From Homarus americanus (Eukaryota; Arthropoda; Malacostraca; Decapoda; Nephropidae): a stretch of 64,000 nt of DNA. How positions within the stretch are numbered: the stretch's first letter is position 1; each line of letters opens with the position of its first letter. The notes beneath the pieces were generated by a model. That model ran no database searches and was not told the DNA's origin. It was given only the letters and a program-made list of their open reading frames with translations. Shown here piece after piece: positions 1 to 42,200 of the stretch. A program made the position numbers and the translations under genes. The DNA lies in NCBI RefSeq assembly GCF_018991925.1, contig NW_024756914.1, positions 10,603,303 to 10,667,302 on the forward strand, written 5' to 3'.

Positions 1-1358
1 GTGAATTAGAGAACTTATCTTCGTAAAGGGATAGCCATCCACTGAGCCATTTTACAGTACAGTATAGCTCTAAGTGGTACATCATCTCTAGGAATTTTAG
101 ACAGTCTACAGAATCTGGGAAGACTAGGGTTGGCGACTTGAAATTTATCTAAGAATTTCAGTCTCCTTATTATCATCACTGTTCCTATCTTTCTTGGTGA
201 ATTCAGCAACAACACTCGAGAAAGTTCTTGGTCAACACATGATACGGGTCGGATAATAAGTTACCGGATGTGCTTTAATCCAGTAAGTGAAGTGATTAAG
301 ATTGATATTAAGATTCAGTAGAGTACAACAACAAAACTCTTAACTGATTTTTATAAAGGGATATAGAGCAAAACATTTGTGTCATAAATTTATGTTTCGG
401 GTTAATGTAATTTGACTTTCTAATTTCAAGTAAGGAAATAAAATTTAGATTGTACAAAGTGAAGTATTACAGTAGGGTTACATCTTGGGGTAAAAACGTA
501 CACAAAAATTACCAAATGTAACCTAACCTTATCTTTGTCTTGGCAACTGTGCATTGTTTCTTTAAGAACTAAATGTGTTTATCTTCACAATAATAGCAGT
601 CTGCACACCACACTTTGGACACTTTACCTAAGCTTGCACAACACCATAGGCCTTGAAAAGTGTCAATTGCAGCGGTGTTATTTAAAAAAAAAACATTTTG
701 AATGGTTTCCAGTTCTGAGAGAGACCGTTATTTATACAGAGAAACCATCTTGCAACTAACAAATTCCTCTTCAAAAGTCTGAGCACGCACAGGAGTATAA
801 CATGACACAGAGACCTCCGTTTATTGGCTGGTCATATAATGAAGTGAGTGACAAGTCAACAGTATATCCCACAAATTTGTGAGTGTTAACTTAAGTCTCC
901 AAATTGTTCTTTCTTAACTGAAACCCAAAAATTAAAATAAAGGCATCCATTGCTATATGAACGGGTTATGTTTCTTGAAACACCGTTTGTCACATGAATA
1001 TTTGTACTGTACATATATCAAATACAGCAATGTACTATAACATATGGGAAAACTAGGATTTGGTTCCCCCTGACAAGAAACCCTCAATATTTTACAGGTG
1101 CTGCCCCTCTAATTCAATATGACTCATAATTTCATAACATTAGATAAAAGTTTGAATTATGAGCGACATTTAGGAATATATGACGCACCTGCCACCATGG
1201 GATGCAGTCACTGACTGCCTGCCTCAGTGTAAACAAAGTACAGGTACTATACACCTCATGCGTGTCGGACCTGTCAGTCACGTGGGTCAGTCGTGGAGTG
1301 CATATCTACAGTCTACCGCACAAGTTTTTTCCACTTTACTGTACTGTACTATACTGTA
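1..1358. other. No gene recognised
   Basis: A/T-rich sequence with short TACAGTAC-type runs (50-65, 1008-1020). The open frames are short, without splice-site pairs or protein similarity I can recognise. Confidence 0.5.
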
Positions 1359-1655
1359 CAGCTCCTCCCCGACTTACGACCTACTCGACTTACATCCACC
1401 CGCACTTACGACCTGCCTCAGTCGTACCAAAATTTGGTTAAATTACGTATTTTCGAGTCCCAAAGTCAGTACACAGACAAAATTTTCATCTGTAATTCAC
1501 TTTAAAATGGCTGGCAAGCTTAAAAGTGGGAGTTTTTGTGGTGCTGAGAAGAAAAAGAGACAACCATTTTAGATTTTCTATGTGTTGTTTAAGCATTTTC
1601 GAATTATGACCTGGATGTCGGTCCCTAACCCCCGTCGTAAGTCGGGGAGCAGCTG
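1359..1655. mobile_element. Tigger-type MITE (family A, copy 1) with the start of a transposase
   Basis: Terminal inverted repeats CAGCTCCTCCCCGACTTACG and its near-complement at 1632-1655, flanked by TA on both sides. Inside, 1507-1572 is a 21-codon frame starting MAGKLKSGS and ending EKKKRQPF-stop, which resembles the N terminus of CENP-B-like pogo/Tigger transposases. A second copy lies at 58280-58569. Confidence 0.75.
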
Positions 1656-1743
1656 TACTGTACTGTACGCTACTATATTGTACCATACTATACAATATAC
1701 TACTGTACTATACTATACTGTACTGTACTGTACTGTACTGTAC
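1656..1743. repeat. TACTG pentanucleotide microsatellite
   Basis: A run of TACTG/TATAC units directly after the MITE right end, with at least five perfect tandem TACTG units at its right side. Confidence 0.8.
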
Positions 1744-2511
1744 TTAGAACATTAAAATTTTGCTTGGGGCAGATAATGCGGTTAATATTGATGACTCACC
1801 CGTCGACGCGTTATTCGCTTTGATGTTTATTTTCTGATGGGTTAATATTTAGATCTTAACTGTTGCTAATTTGGTCTCATTTTGCTCAATATTTTATGCT
1901 TAATGTAATGGACAGTCTTTTTGTGTGGAAACACTAAAAAATGGTTTTTTGCAACTTCCAAGTTGAGAAGTTTTGTCAGCAGAGAAAGTTATCAACTGAA
2001 AATGGTATCGTCCCAGCCCCTCTCAACTCTCCACCAGCCACTCTGTGACTTCACTGTATGACAACCCATGACAAAGGTTATATTAGGCTATGATTTGTGC
2101 TTTTCAATCGATAACGGTCGAAGTAACGTAAAAGAACGCTTTTTTTACTTCGTGATTCTCAACTGAAGAACCGAAGGGAAAATATTCCATTAAGTAGGCA
2201 AATAATTATCTTTTACAACAAAATAATCAATGTGTTGCTGTGAGAAATTATTCCTAGATATTTAAAGTTGGATGTCAATAACCTACTGACTACGTATATA
2301 TACAGTACAGTGTTTATTGAATAATATGGTGTTACCTCACAAAATCATGTAAGGCACAAAGGGCTTAATGTGCTTTATACGTCACAGCCGCCCGACAGCA
2401 TCACATTCGGGGATGAACGAGTTCGCCCATGGTCGTGCATTATGTTCACAACGTGAGATGATGGAAATAATGTATGAAAAACATTTCTTTATTATTTTAG
2501 TTTCGATCATG
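1744..2511. other. No gene recognised
   Basis: A/T-rich, without convincing coding or repeat structure. Confidence 0.5.
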
Positions 2512-2720
2512 CAGAGAATCTTAGAAATTTTATCTTTGCAATCAATCGTTTAGACAATTCTAAGACACTTTTCTTCTGTGACGTTTCCCTCACAAATGAC
2601 TTATATATGTCAGTTAGGAGGTTAGGTTAGGTCCATTGCGAAGAAAACGTCATAAAACAAAAGTGTCTTAGAATTGTCTAAACGATTGATTGCAAAGATA
2701 AAATTTCTAAGATTCCTCTG
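2512..2720. repeat. Foldback element with arms of about 75 nt
   Basis: The left arm 2512-2586 (CAGAGAATCTTAGAAATTTT...) is nearly perfectly complementary to 2644-2720. The loop is about 57 nt and holds a short GGTTAGGTTAGG tract. No coding potential is seen. It is a single copy in this window. Confidence 0.85.
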
Positions 2721-2832
2721 TTGTCTGAAAGTAAAACTTTAACAACATTTCTTGCCAAATTTTATTGTTTGAGTAAGAAAGGGTATTTTTATAATTTCAG
2801 TCATGCAGCCAAATTTAGGATTTTAAGTTTTG

Positions 2833-2872
2833 GTTAGGTTAGGTTAGGTTTGGTTAGGTTGGGTTAGGTTGA
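2833..2872 (+). repeat. Interstitial TTAGG-type telomere-like tract
   Basis: About eight GGTTA/GGTTT/GGTTG units, with variants. TTAGG is the arthropod telomere repeat. The complementary CCTAA form occurs at 3985-4001. Confidence 0.7.
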
Positions 2873-3123
2873 ATTATGTTTTTACGATGGTTTTTTATGT
2901 GTTTTGAACGATTCTGACCTAATTCCAAATAGGTGCATCCAAAACGATAATTTTACCTTAGGAAACATTTATCTTCTATTCATAAATTTTCTCAAGTAAC
3001 TTGTTAATGTGTGTGCCCCTCAGTCTTTACCACTGATAAGACCAGTGTTTTATAGGAATAACTCAAATACTGATTGGTCCTTATTCAAATATGGAATCTA
3101 AAAACTAATAAAATATAGGAGAG

Positions 3124-3686
3124 TGTAGTGGATACACTCCCCTACAACTGCCATTTTGTCGCTGACCAGCCGACCCTACCGCTCACTTCCGGCGGACTCG
3201 TATAAATACCCCCAGCCTCGCCGTGAAAGTCATTCTACTCAACGCTCTCATACAGACAAGACCTCCTCTCAACAAGCTCCTCACCACACAGCAACTCCCT
3301 AACACTGTATTGTACACATAACATATACGTATATAGAAAACGCCAGTGTGAGTTTCATTTCCCACCTCCATCCTCAGTGAGAGATCTACACAGCCTACGC
3401 TACAAGTGACTTTTCAGTGAATAACCGCAGCAACTCTCTCATTGTCAATTAAGTTACAATATTTTCCATAATAAGAAATTAAGTCCAGTACCTTCCACAA
3501 TCAATAATATTTTATGAATTACTGTAATGTATTGGTCTGAAAATAAATCCCATTGTCCATCACTGAGAAACTTTAGCATCTCAAGAACCTCAAGTAATAC
3601 TGTACTTTAATAGGAATATTACTTAATATATGACATTTCACTTCATAAATTGGAAAGTTAAACCAACACGGACACGCCCCCCTACA
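3124..3686 (+). mobile_element. Candidate solo LTR
   Basis: Begins TGTAGTGG and ends CCCCTACA, so it has TGTAG...CTACA ends. It contains TATAAATA at 3201-3208, a possible start site near 3230 and AATAAA at 3542, in the order expected of U3-R-U5. No matching second LTR, primer-binding site or target duplication is visible. A plain promoter is the alternative. Confidence 0.45.
3201..3208 (+). promoter_or_regulatory. TATA box candidate
   Basis: TATAAATA with a TCATTC initiator-like motif about 28 nt downstream. It is probably the promoter of the candidate LTR; no host gene follows at a sensible distance. Confidence 0.45.
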
Positions 3687-5145
3687 CTCACGTTACAAGT
3701 TAAGTTTACAGTCTGGCCGGACACACAGTACCTTTACACAAGCAAAAACCCATCTGGCCAGTAAATTGCTTGTATCATGTTAAAAAAAAAATTGGCATAA
3801 GCACACCCCACTCTGTAAAGATATATTTGTCTAGTGTGTTTGTGTGTTTAGACCGAATATGACCTTCATTTCTGGCGGAAATTGGCCGGGTTTTTTTATC
3901 GATTTTTTTTGTGGGATGTTTTCTGAAAAAATAATGGCTAAGCGAATAAAAATTACACCAAAAAACACTAGAAAAACAAAAACCAAACCTAACCTAACCT
4001 AACTGACTCTCACCATATGATGGAATCACCTATTTCTTACCTTATTGGCCTGGTTCTTGTTCATCGTTGGATTCTGGGATTCTTACCCAACGTCACATAT
4101 GTTGGTCTTGGAGATATTTACATTGTCTTGCTCTTAGTACACTTTACTGAGGAACACCATGTGATCGAAAAAATGCTATAGTTTCTACGTTTTTTTCCCA
4201 AAAACTCGCAATCAGCTCCATATAATTTAAGTGACACCCGTCGCAGACTTCCATGGTCGGAACTGAACTTGAATTTCGAAATATGAGACCCAAAATAAAA
4301 CTCGAATTTGATTGGGTCAAAAATACCGCAAATTATATAAAAAATAATTTTAATTGGTTGCAAAAAAAAAAGCTTTTGATTGGCCGCGTGACGTGTACGG
4401 GGATGGTTTATGAAGGAGAGACACAGTGTTGGAGGTGAGGCAGGCGATAATGGAGGAAGATTAATGGAAGAAAACAGAGAAAATTTGGATACGCTATCTC
4501 CGTTATTATACATTTCCGACGGTAATGTAATAGATGAAAAGTATCTTATAATTAGACGTCTTATTAGAATACGATAATAGATTAGTGGTAGGAATGTGGT
4601 GCGGTGTGTAAACGCAATAATACCCAAAAAAACTGCACGCCGTCTGGTAATTATATAGGACTAACCCACAAGACGAGACTCCTCTCTCGAGCGCTGCCTC
4701 ATTACCGCTGGCAAGACACGCAAGACAAACTAGTGTGGGCCTAGGCTCCTAATTATCCATGAAACGAAAAATTTGCACAAGAAATTATTATCATATCACA
4801 ACTGACTGATGAAAATAATGTAAGAAAATAAATAGTAATAAAAATAACTCGCTCGCGGGTCAGTCATATACATTAACCCGCAGTTTTAATTATTAAGACA
4901 AAAATAAACGACTGTCTTTCAACGAGAAGACATATATTGCCCTGGAAACATTAGTCACATACTGTACTGTACACCCATAGTGTCAGTCATCAGTACAGAC
5001 TAAGTGATGTTGTTAAGACTGTAAACACACTATATAGTCGTAACAACTTCACTTCAACGCCATATAAATTGACAAATCAGCATGAAACTACTAACTTTGT
5101 TGGTTCTCCATGTTTAGTGGTTACTGCAGGACTGTTACAGCAGCT
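3687..5145. other. No gene recognised
   Basis: A short CCTAA tract at 3985-4001 is the only feature noted. The open frame at 4118-4627 on the - strand has no recognisable domain. Confidence 0.5.
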
Positions 5146-5203
5146 GAGGGTGAGTGTTGTGTGGCTCCTGGGCTGAGGGTGAGTGTTGTGTGGCTCCTGG
5201 GCT
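5146..5203 (+). repeat. 29-bp tandem duplication
   Basis: GAGGGTGAGTGTTGTGTGGC and the following nine bases occur twice head to tail with no mismatch seen. Confidence 0.8.
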
Positions 5204-5394
5204 CACGGTGTACGACGACTCCACGGCCAACACTCGCGCCATTTCACGGCCAAATCTCATGCCAAATCTTTTTGGATGGGAAGCACAATTCTATTTTTGC
5301 AATCCACAAAAAAAATAAAAGTCTCCCCACATATCCACTTAAGATGTCGCAATAAAACCAAATTTTCACTTGGAATCGACAGCCCAATAATGAT

Positions 5395-7480
5395 AAACAT
5401 AATATCTGTCATCTACAGTGAAGGCTTGAATGTCATGTACACTAATACTGACACGTTCCTTGATAAGAGAGAGGAGTTTGAAACACTACCAGATATTGTA
5501 GGAGTTGTAGAACTGTTGTACAAGAACAGGAGAATCGACCCAGAGGAATGTGAATTCAGTATTGCTGGATATGACTCATTTACGAACCTAACTCAAGAAT
5601 CCTGCAGGAGGGGTGGTTATCTACGCCAGGAGACTTAGAGCCAGCCAGGCGAGGTACAGGAGATTGAAGAGTTCAAAATGAAATTAAAGGAGGGGACTTA
5701 CTTATCGTCGGTGTATCTACAGATCCCCAAACCAGGCCCACTAAATCAAAGGAACTTAAGAACCTTAATAGACAATGCGGCGATGCTCAACCCTACCCAA
5801 CCTATTTATCATGACTTAACTATGGCGACATCGACTGGAGAAACAGAGTCCAACCCCGAATGACTTGAATAACCCTGCTACTTTTTTTGTAGAACTTGAG
5901 AGATAATTTCTGTTCCAAAGAAGAGACCCGACACATTACAGAGGGCAAACACCTCCAAGCCACTTGACCTCATCATAACAAACGAGGAGGGTATGGTGGC
6001 CAAATCCAAGTAACCTGCCCCAGTTGGCACCAGTCACCTGCCAGTCATTCAGATTTAACTGTTACCTAGTCAAGATAAGGCCGCCAAGGTGCAAAAATAT
6101 TAAAAGGAAATTGCAATGGGATGAGGAAGAGATAAGGGTATCAAACGGCCTGACTTATTAAGGCACAAGAACGCAGACACTACGCTGAATATCTCATAAC
6201 TAGTAAAATGACCCATTTGATCGATAAACCCAAGACCAAACCCAGTGCTTTAGGAATACGAGGAGTCCTACATGAACCACTGCGGCGGTCGACAAATTAA
6301 AGAAACCCAGAAATTCAAGACGTGGGCTTGGGTCAAACAATGAGCAAGACAGGAGGATGTATGCAAGAGCCAGAAACCACAAAAGATAGAGTGTAGGAGG
6401 GCTGAAAAGGAGTTCCAGAGGCTGGCTGTACGCGAGGCAGTCAAACCAACAGGCGCAATGCCAGAAAGTCGAACCATTGCCCGGCAGGAGTAACAGACCT
6501 GAGGCGCAAGAGCAGAAGCTTACGCAGATTCTGACCAGGATAAAGCTGAGGCATTGAACAGCTTCTTTCCTCAATGTTCACAAGAGGATAACCAACCTTC
6601 CCGTTTGAGGACAGACGGTCTGGACACAGCACTGACCCACATTGTGTTCACAGTAAAAGGAGGGTGGTTGTAGCCAAACTGTCTAGGCTAAAGGTCCATA
6701 AGACGGACCTGAGCAGGTGCATCCTGAGGCTACAAGAGAGTTGTGCAACGACGGTTGAGCCCCTCTGGAAGAATGTCCTGTTTTGTAAATGCCCCTGGAT
6801 GAAATAAAATGGCCCCAGTGAACAGTGCCTATGGAGTCCTAGGTATCTTCAAGAAGGCGATAGTCACCCCACGAACATCTATAGACAGGTGAGCCTGACC
6901 AGCATAATTATGTAAAGTACTCTGAGCTATTATCAGAGATGCCGCGATGGAACATCTAATACATGAACAACCTTGTGTGATTCTAACACGGTTTTATGCC
7001 AGGGCGTTCTTGTTAACACAATTGCCTGGCTGCATTGATATTTGGACCCGCGCCTGGAACGGTAATATCGACAATATTTAACGCAGATTTTGCCATTGAC
7101 AGTGCACCCACGAAAGTACAAAAATCAAACTGGAAGGCACGGACTCAAAGGGAAATGTCCCAGCGGATAGAAGACTTTCTACATGAATCGCGCGGCGGTG
7201 ATGAAGGCACGAAATCGTCATCTGTACCGGTGTCATGGGGGTAACCACAGGGCAAAATAGCCTGCCGGTTGTTTGTTTGTTTATAAATGACATGCCTGAT
7301 GTTGTACACTCCATAAGGCCACGGTTGATGATGGTGTTACTGGGAAAGTTCGCAACCATGGACTGTAGAGCCAGTAGCGACTCTGTGGGCTCCAGGAGAT
7401 GGCTTGTAGTTAAAGACAAGCGATTAAATGTGTCACGAAGTGTAAGAGGAGCACCAAGGAAATAACGGTAAGGAGGCGTA
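5395..7480 (+). pseudogene. Decayed non-LTR retrotransposon (LINE): endonuclease and reverse transcriptase remains
   Basis: Fragments appear in the right order across many frameshifts and stops. An endonuclease start (LNVMYTNTDTFLDKREEFE, about 5425-5490, then IAGYDSFTNL) is followed by an endonuclease end (PLDLIITNEEGMVAK, near 5957-6005). Reverse transcriptase blocks follow: LKVHKTD near 6690, IFKKGDSH...VSLTSII near 6845-6910, IIRDAAMEHLIHEQ near 6930-6970 and FINDMPDVV near 7270-7310. The FADD catalytic block is not intact. The block order fits CR1/L2/Jockey-like elements. It is not functional. Confidence 0.75.
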
Positions 7481-8306
7481 TCATAAGTGTCCTTAAATTC
7501 TAAGGAAGAAACTAAAATTATTTTTGGAGACTGTGTGAGAAGGACCTAGTGTGTTGACAATGAGCCGGAAGTTCTGCTGCCAGAGAAGAAGGTAAATCAG
7601 GCACAAATTATTCAAGGTCGTTTAGATAAAATTAGACGGTCTGTCTCCTCGTAAAATGATCTTCTAGAGGAAGTGCTTCCTGGCCCTGGAGTACTGTCAC
7701 CCCATTCAGTCCCCAGAGCAATCGTCAGATGGGTTGAAAATGTCTGGGGAAGGAGGGCTACCGGTGATTGGTGCCTGCACTTCTGGCACCAGGCCAGAGG
7801 CCGGCTCTAACCCACGCCTCGCCGTTCTGCCTCACATGTGGCATGCAACCCCTGCAGACAACAAGTTCTCTACACCGCCTGAGGGAAGGGGAGATTGTAG
7901 TGGATTCTCTCACAAAACGTTTGTCGCGAGTAGCCGACCCCAAGAATTCTAGTAAAAGCTCAGAGGCTCTAGTCAACCAGAAGCGCCAGTTTCATGACGG
8001 AGGTCAACCATTAAGCCACGCCTACCTGCCATATAAGACCTGACCAGATTCCACTTTCTACCCAAGGCCAGCCTCAGCAACTGGCCCTACCCCCACTCCC
8101 TGGGCTTACAGGTCCCTGCCCCTGCTGGAGAGCATGGCGACCCAGGCTGTCCCTCCTGAGCATCCTCACCAACCAGTTTCTATCACGCTTGTAACCACAA
8201 GGCTTCCCAGCACTTCACTGTACATCCATCACAACATGGCTACAGAGAGCTACACAGAGCTTCCTTTCCCATCCCATCCTGAGTGTGAACCAAACATCCA
8301 TACCAC

Positions 8307-8394
<88 letters not shown>

Positions 8395-8539
8395 TTAATT
8401 AAACCAGTTATTATATTAGTCCTGTGTGTGGGATACAGGGCCAGTGGCTGAGGTTGCCACCTCACCCACCTGCCTCAGTGTAAAATGTTAGACCTGTTGT
8501 AAGGCCCAGGACACTGGCTAATAGCCCATGTTAATATCC
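7481..8539. other. BAP1 upstream region, no further gene recognised
   Basis: May hold the promoter and 5' UTR of the deubiquitinase gene. No clear TATA box or initiator was found. The (TA)n/(TG)n tract lies within 230 bp of the start codon. The open frames at 7734-8043 and 8134-8451 lack recognisable domains. Confidence 0.45.
8310..8394. repeat. (TA)n followed by (TG)n microsatellite
   Basis: About 35 TA units then seven GT units. The YIYIYI-type open frames on both strands come from this tract and are not genes. Confidence 0.95.
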
Positions 8540-38837
<30,298 letters not shown>

Positions 38838-39236
38838 AAAGAACTGAAGAGGGCATATCAGTTCAGTACACCAAGGACAAAAACAATTTTTTTTTACAAA
38901 AGCACCTTTATGTAACATAATCCTTAATATGAGAAGTAGGCAAAGCTTATAACTATAAATTATATCCAAAATTGTAAACAAAACATTAACATTTATAATT
39001 CTGTATTAATAATACAAATCACTCTTTAATTCTGTAATGATTCACCAACTTGTTTGTGGAAACTTCATTAACTACAAAAGAAAAGTTATTATTGCCACAT
39101 TATATGCAGATCACAGCAGAAGCAGTGTTGGTAATGGTTCTCTAAAGACCACTGAACATTAAGCACCACTATCCTCTATCAGTTTTGTATTGAACATGTG
39201 CAATTTTTTTTTTAAACAATCAAATCTGACCAAATC

Positions 39237-39242
39237 AATAAA
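39237..39242 (+). terminator. Candidate poly(A) signal of the BAP1 transcript
   Basis: AATAAA 400 nt after the BAP1 stop, in an A/T-rich 3' region. Other AATAAA-like sites occur in such sequence, so the call is positional only. Confidence 0.35.
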
Positions 39243-42200
39243 ATCATAAGCACTTGCAGTGCCTCAACAATATCCCATTAGTTTATGCACTAAATAGAAA
39301 ACATAGGCAATTTAGTCATAACCAAGTTGCTTCAATCATACATGTATGTATAAAATCACAGGGCTGGAATTACAGACTTGACTGGAAAATATAAATTTTC
39401 ATTTATAAATCATTGTTAATTATGATTGGAAGATAACCTTAATGTACAAACGAAAATTAAGTAATACAGGTTATAATACATTTTATTCACACTTCAAGAA
39501 TGCTTATTAAAACTCAAAATTTAAGACAGTTCTGTACTACCAGAGACAAATGAAATTCTGATAACTATTGTCGTTTCATCCACGAAATATAAAAGTGTCA
39601 AACTACTTTAGGAATACAAAAACATTTTGTAACCCATATGATTGTGTTTCACTCCTTGAGATTACTGATGTGTATAAAATGCACAGAAATTTATTTCGTG
39701 GTTTATTAAATAGTACAAAAAAATTCCAGTCCAAGTCCACACTGTCCCTTACAAACTATAAAGCTAAACATACAGATTGCTTCAATAATGAAGAAACCCA
39801 AGATCTGTTAATGTATAAATTCTAGTTCAATATTATTAATCTAACTTTTACTGTCACCTTGAATTATAAATATTTCAGTTACAGTAAATTACTTAGCATT
39901 ATATTCTCTAAACAATCAACTTCATTGGTGATGAACATGTATGCCTAAATTGCAAAAAAAATAATATCAGCTCTTTACGGAAAATAATTTGCCAGTCTTT
40001 ATAATAGCACATCTGTGTACCTTAAATATTTTAAAATATATTTCAGTGTGTTAAGGCTACACTATACTGAACACATAACACAATTGTAGATCTTAAAGTT
40101 ATGCCAAATGTATAAAAAAAAGCTTTTAGTCCAGAATAGCAACAACTCTACTCTTATCACTACTTGTGAAACAACACCAGCCAATACTGATAATCTTGTT
40201 AAATAATTGGTATATGCGCACTACTCAACAGTGACAAAATGCATATAAAAAATATATTGTATAGGTGAATTCCAATCAAGGAATAGAAATACAGGTAATC
40301 CTAAATCTGACATGTGATAGGTTATCTCTACATTACACTACTAAAAACTCCCAATAATTAGCTCTCACAACCAATAACTGTAATCTATAATCCCTAACAG
40401 TTATTACTTACAATTTTATTCAGCCGTCTTCTGATGGCAAACTAATATCCGATTAATTTTTTCACAGCTACAGTGAAAGTGGGTTTCATAGGCCTGATGG
40501 CCTGTAAGGGGCAGTGCAGAAACAGCTTGCTGTATACCAAGCCTCCACACACAAGGCTTATATGGTTAGCACTGAACACAACTGCCTTTATGTAGTTAAC
40601 TGAAATTAGGAACCTATTCATGACTGGGTGGACTGAAGGTTTTCTGGGTGGAACCCAGTAACCCTAGGACAGAAAGCGAGTAATGTATTCACTTGAACAG
40701 TTGCGGAAATGTGTTCCTGCGCACCGTGGTAACCTGTCTCCAAATCGCCAGCCTATATGACCTATAGCAAACCTATCCACCAATCACATCTGTCGTTACA
40801 AGACTTCATTCATAAATAGTGATACTACTACTGCGACGGTGCCGTTTGGAGACACGGGTTACCACGGGGGAGGGGACACATTTCCACAACTGTACACTGT
40901 ACCCCCACAGCTTCATAAGTCTCACATCATTTGTGTTCTGTGCTGTACTGTACTCATGTTGCTGCTACTTTTATGTATAATCATTTTCTCCTTTGAGGCA
41001 AAAGTTGGGGGGAAAAGATGCTCATCATCAGCTAAGAGGTTTTTGGTATGAGAAAAGGCTTACTTTTATACACATGAACTCAAAAGTTAACTTTATCTCC
41101 TTTAATGTGTATTTTAGCCCTTATCTACTCGCATTCTTAGTGATGTCACGACATCTGTACTGGTGAAAAACATGTGATGTAAACTGTCAGAATATTTAAC
41201 AAAGTAGAACACATTACCTGTATACCACTAAGCATTAATCCTAAGATAAGAATTTTTCTTGATACAATCAGATCCAAAACTTTGTTAAAGTGGGAGGATA
41301 ATGCATGCAGATGTTAAGGTAACATTGCACCAAGAAGACTTAGTCCTAATTTGACTCGAGTTAGCAGTAATGAGCCCATCACAGATAACACCCTGAAAAT
41401 GCTGCCAAACCACAGAAAGGGGTCTAAGTCTCAGGAACTTAGACTTTGAAAAGATGCACCAAATACAATTCTTTCAACTATATACAACTCCTGCCCATAA
41501 CAACTAAAGTATTGGAAGCACACACCCATAACAAATTCATCACTTTGTTGCTCTGCCTTCAAGAAATAATACGTACTTTAAATCGGATATAACAAATAAA
41601 TTGATTTGACAGTACCTTAACCATCATCAAAAGGAACAGATAAAAAGGGTTTGTAACACTTTTTGTTGTACACAATTAAATATATCTTAAGTTGAAATAC
41701 TGTACATGAACAATAAATGAAAATATATCTATAAAATTTTACTGGTGGCATCACTCATGAGAGGAGTTAAATCCATATTATTTCAAATACTAAGGAGATG
41801 CGAGTCATGTATGATTGAGCTGCAGTCCATGTGTAACTTGCTGATCATGAAAGTGCTACCTAATGATTTATGGAGACTAAAATAAAAAACTACAAAGAAA
41901 AAAAATGAGAATGAGCTGTTTATATATGAATCATTAAGTGGACAAAAACCAAGAACATTATTATTAGTTAGTCTGAGGTCGAAATACTTTATAGTTAGTG
42001 AAAATAAATGCAAAACTTAAGAAAATACGAGGTAAAACATTTAAAAATATCAATAGCAAAAATTTTGAAAAAGGAAGAAAGTATTTACTCTTTAAATGCT
42101 GGAATTAAAAGAATGATTACCTAACAAGTTTTAGAAATATTTTTTTTTAATATGGCAGATACAGTACCTGTATATTCTCAATGTAAAGTTTGTATTTTTA

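Noticed and set aside
3183..3371. 62-codon - strand frame as a gene
   Set aside because: It lies across the TATA box and transcribed part of the candidate LTR, in the opposite direction, with no similarity.
4118..4627. 169-codon frame on the - strand
   Set aside because: No domain, no splice sites, composition like non-coding A/T-rich sequence.
5183..5638. 151-codon open frame as a host gene
   Set aside because: Its second half matches the endonuclease start of LINE ORF2 proteins and the following sequence is LINE reverse transcriptase debris.
8250..8465. Long open frames of alternating Tyr-Ile on both strands (also at 18480-18806 and 20012-20237)
   Set aside because: Translations of (TA)n microsatellites; no start context, splice sites or conserved residues.
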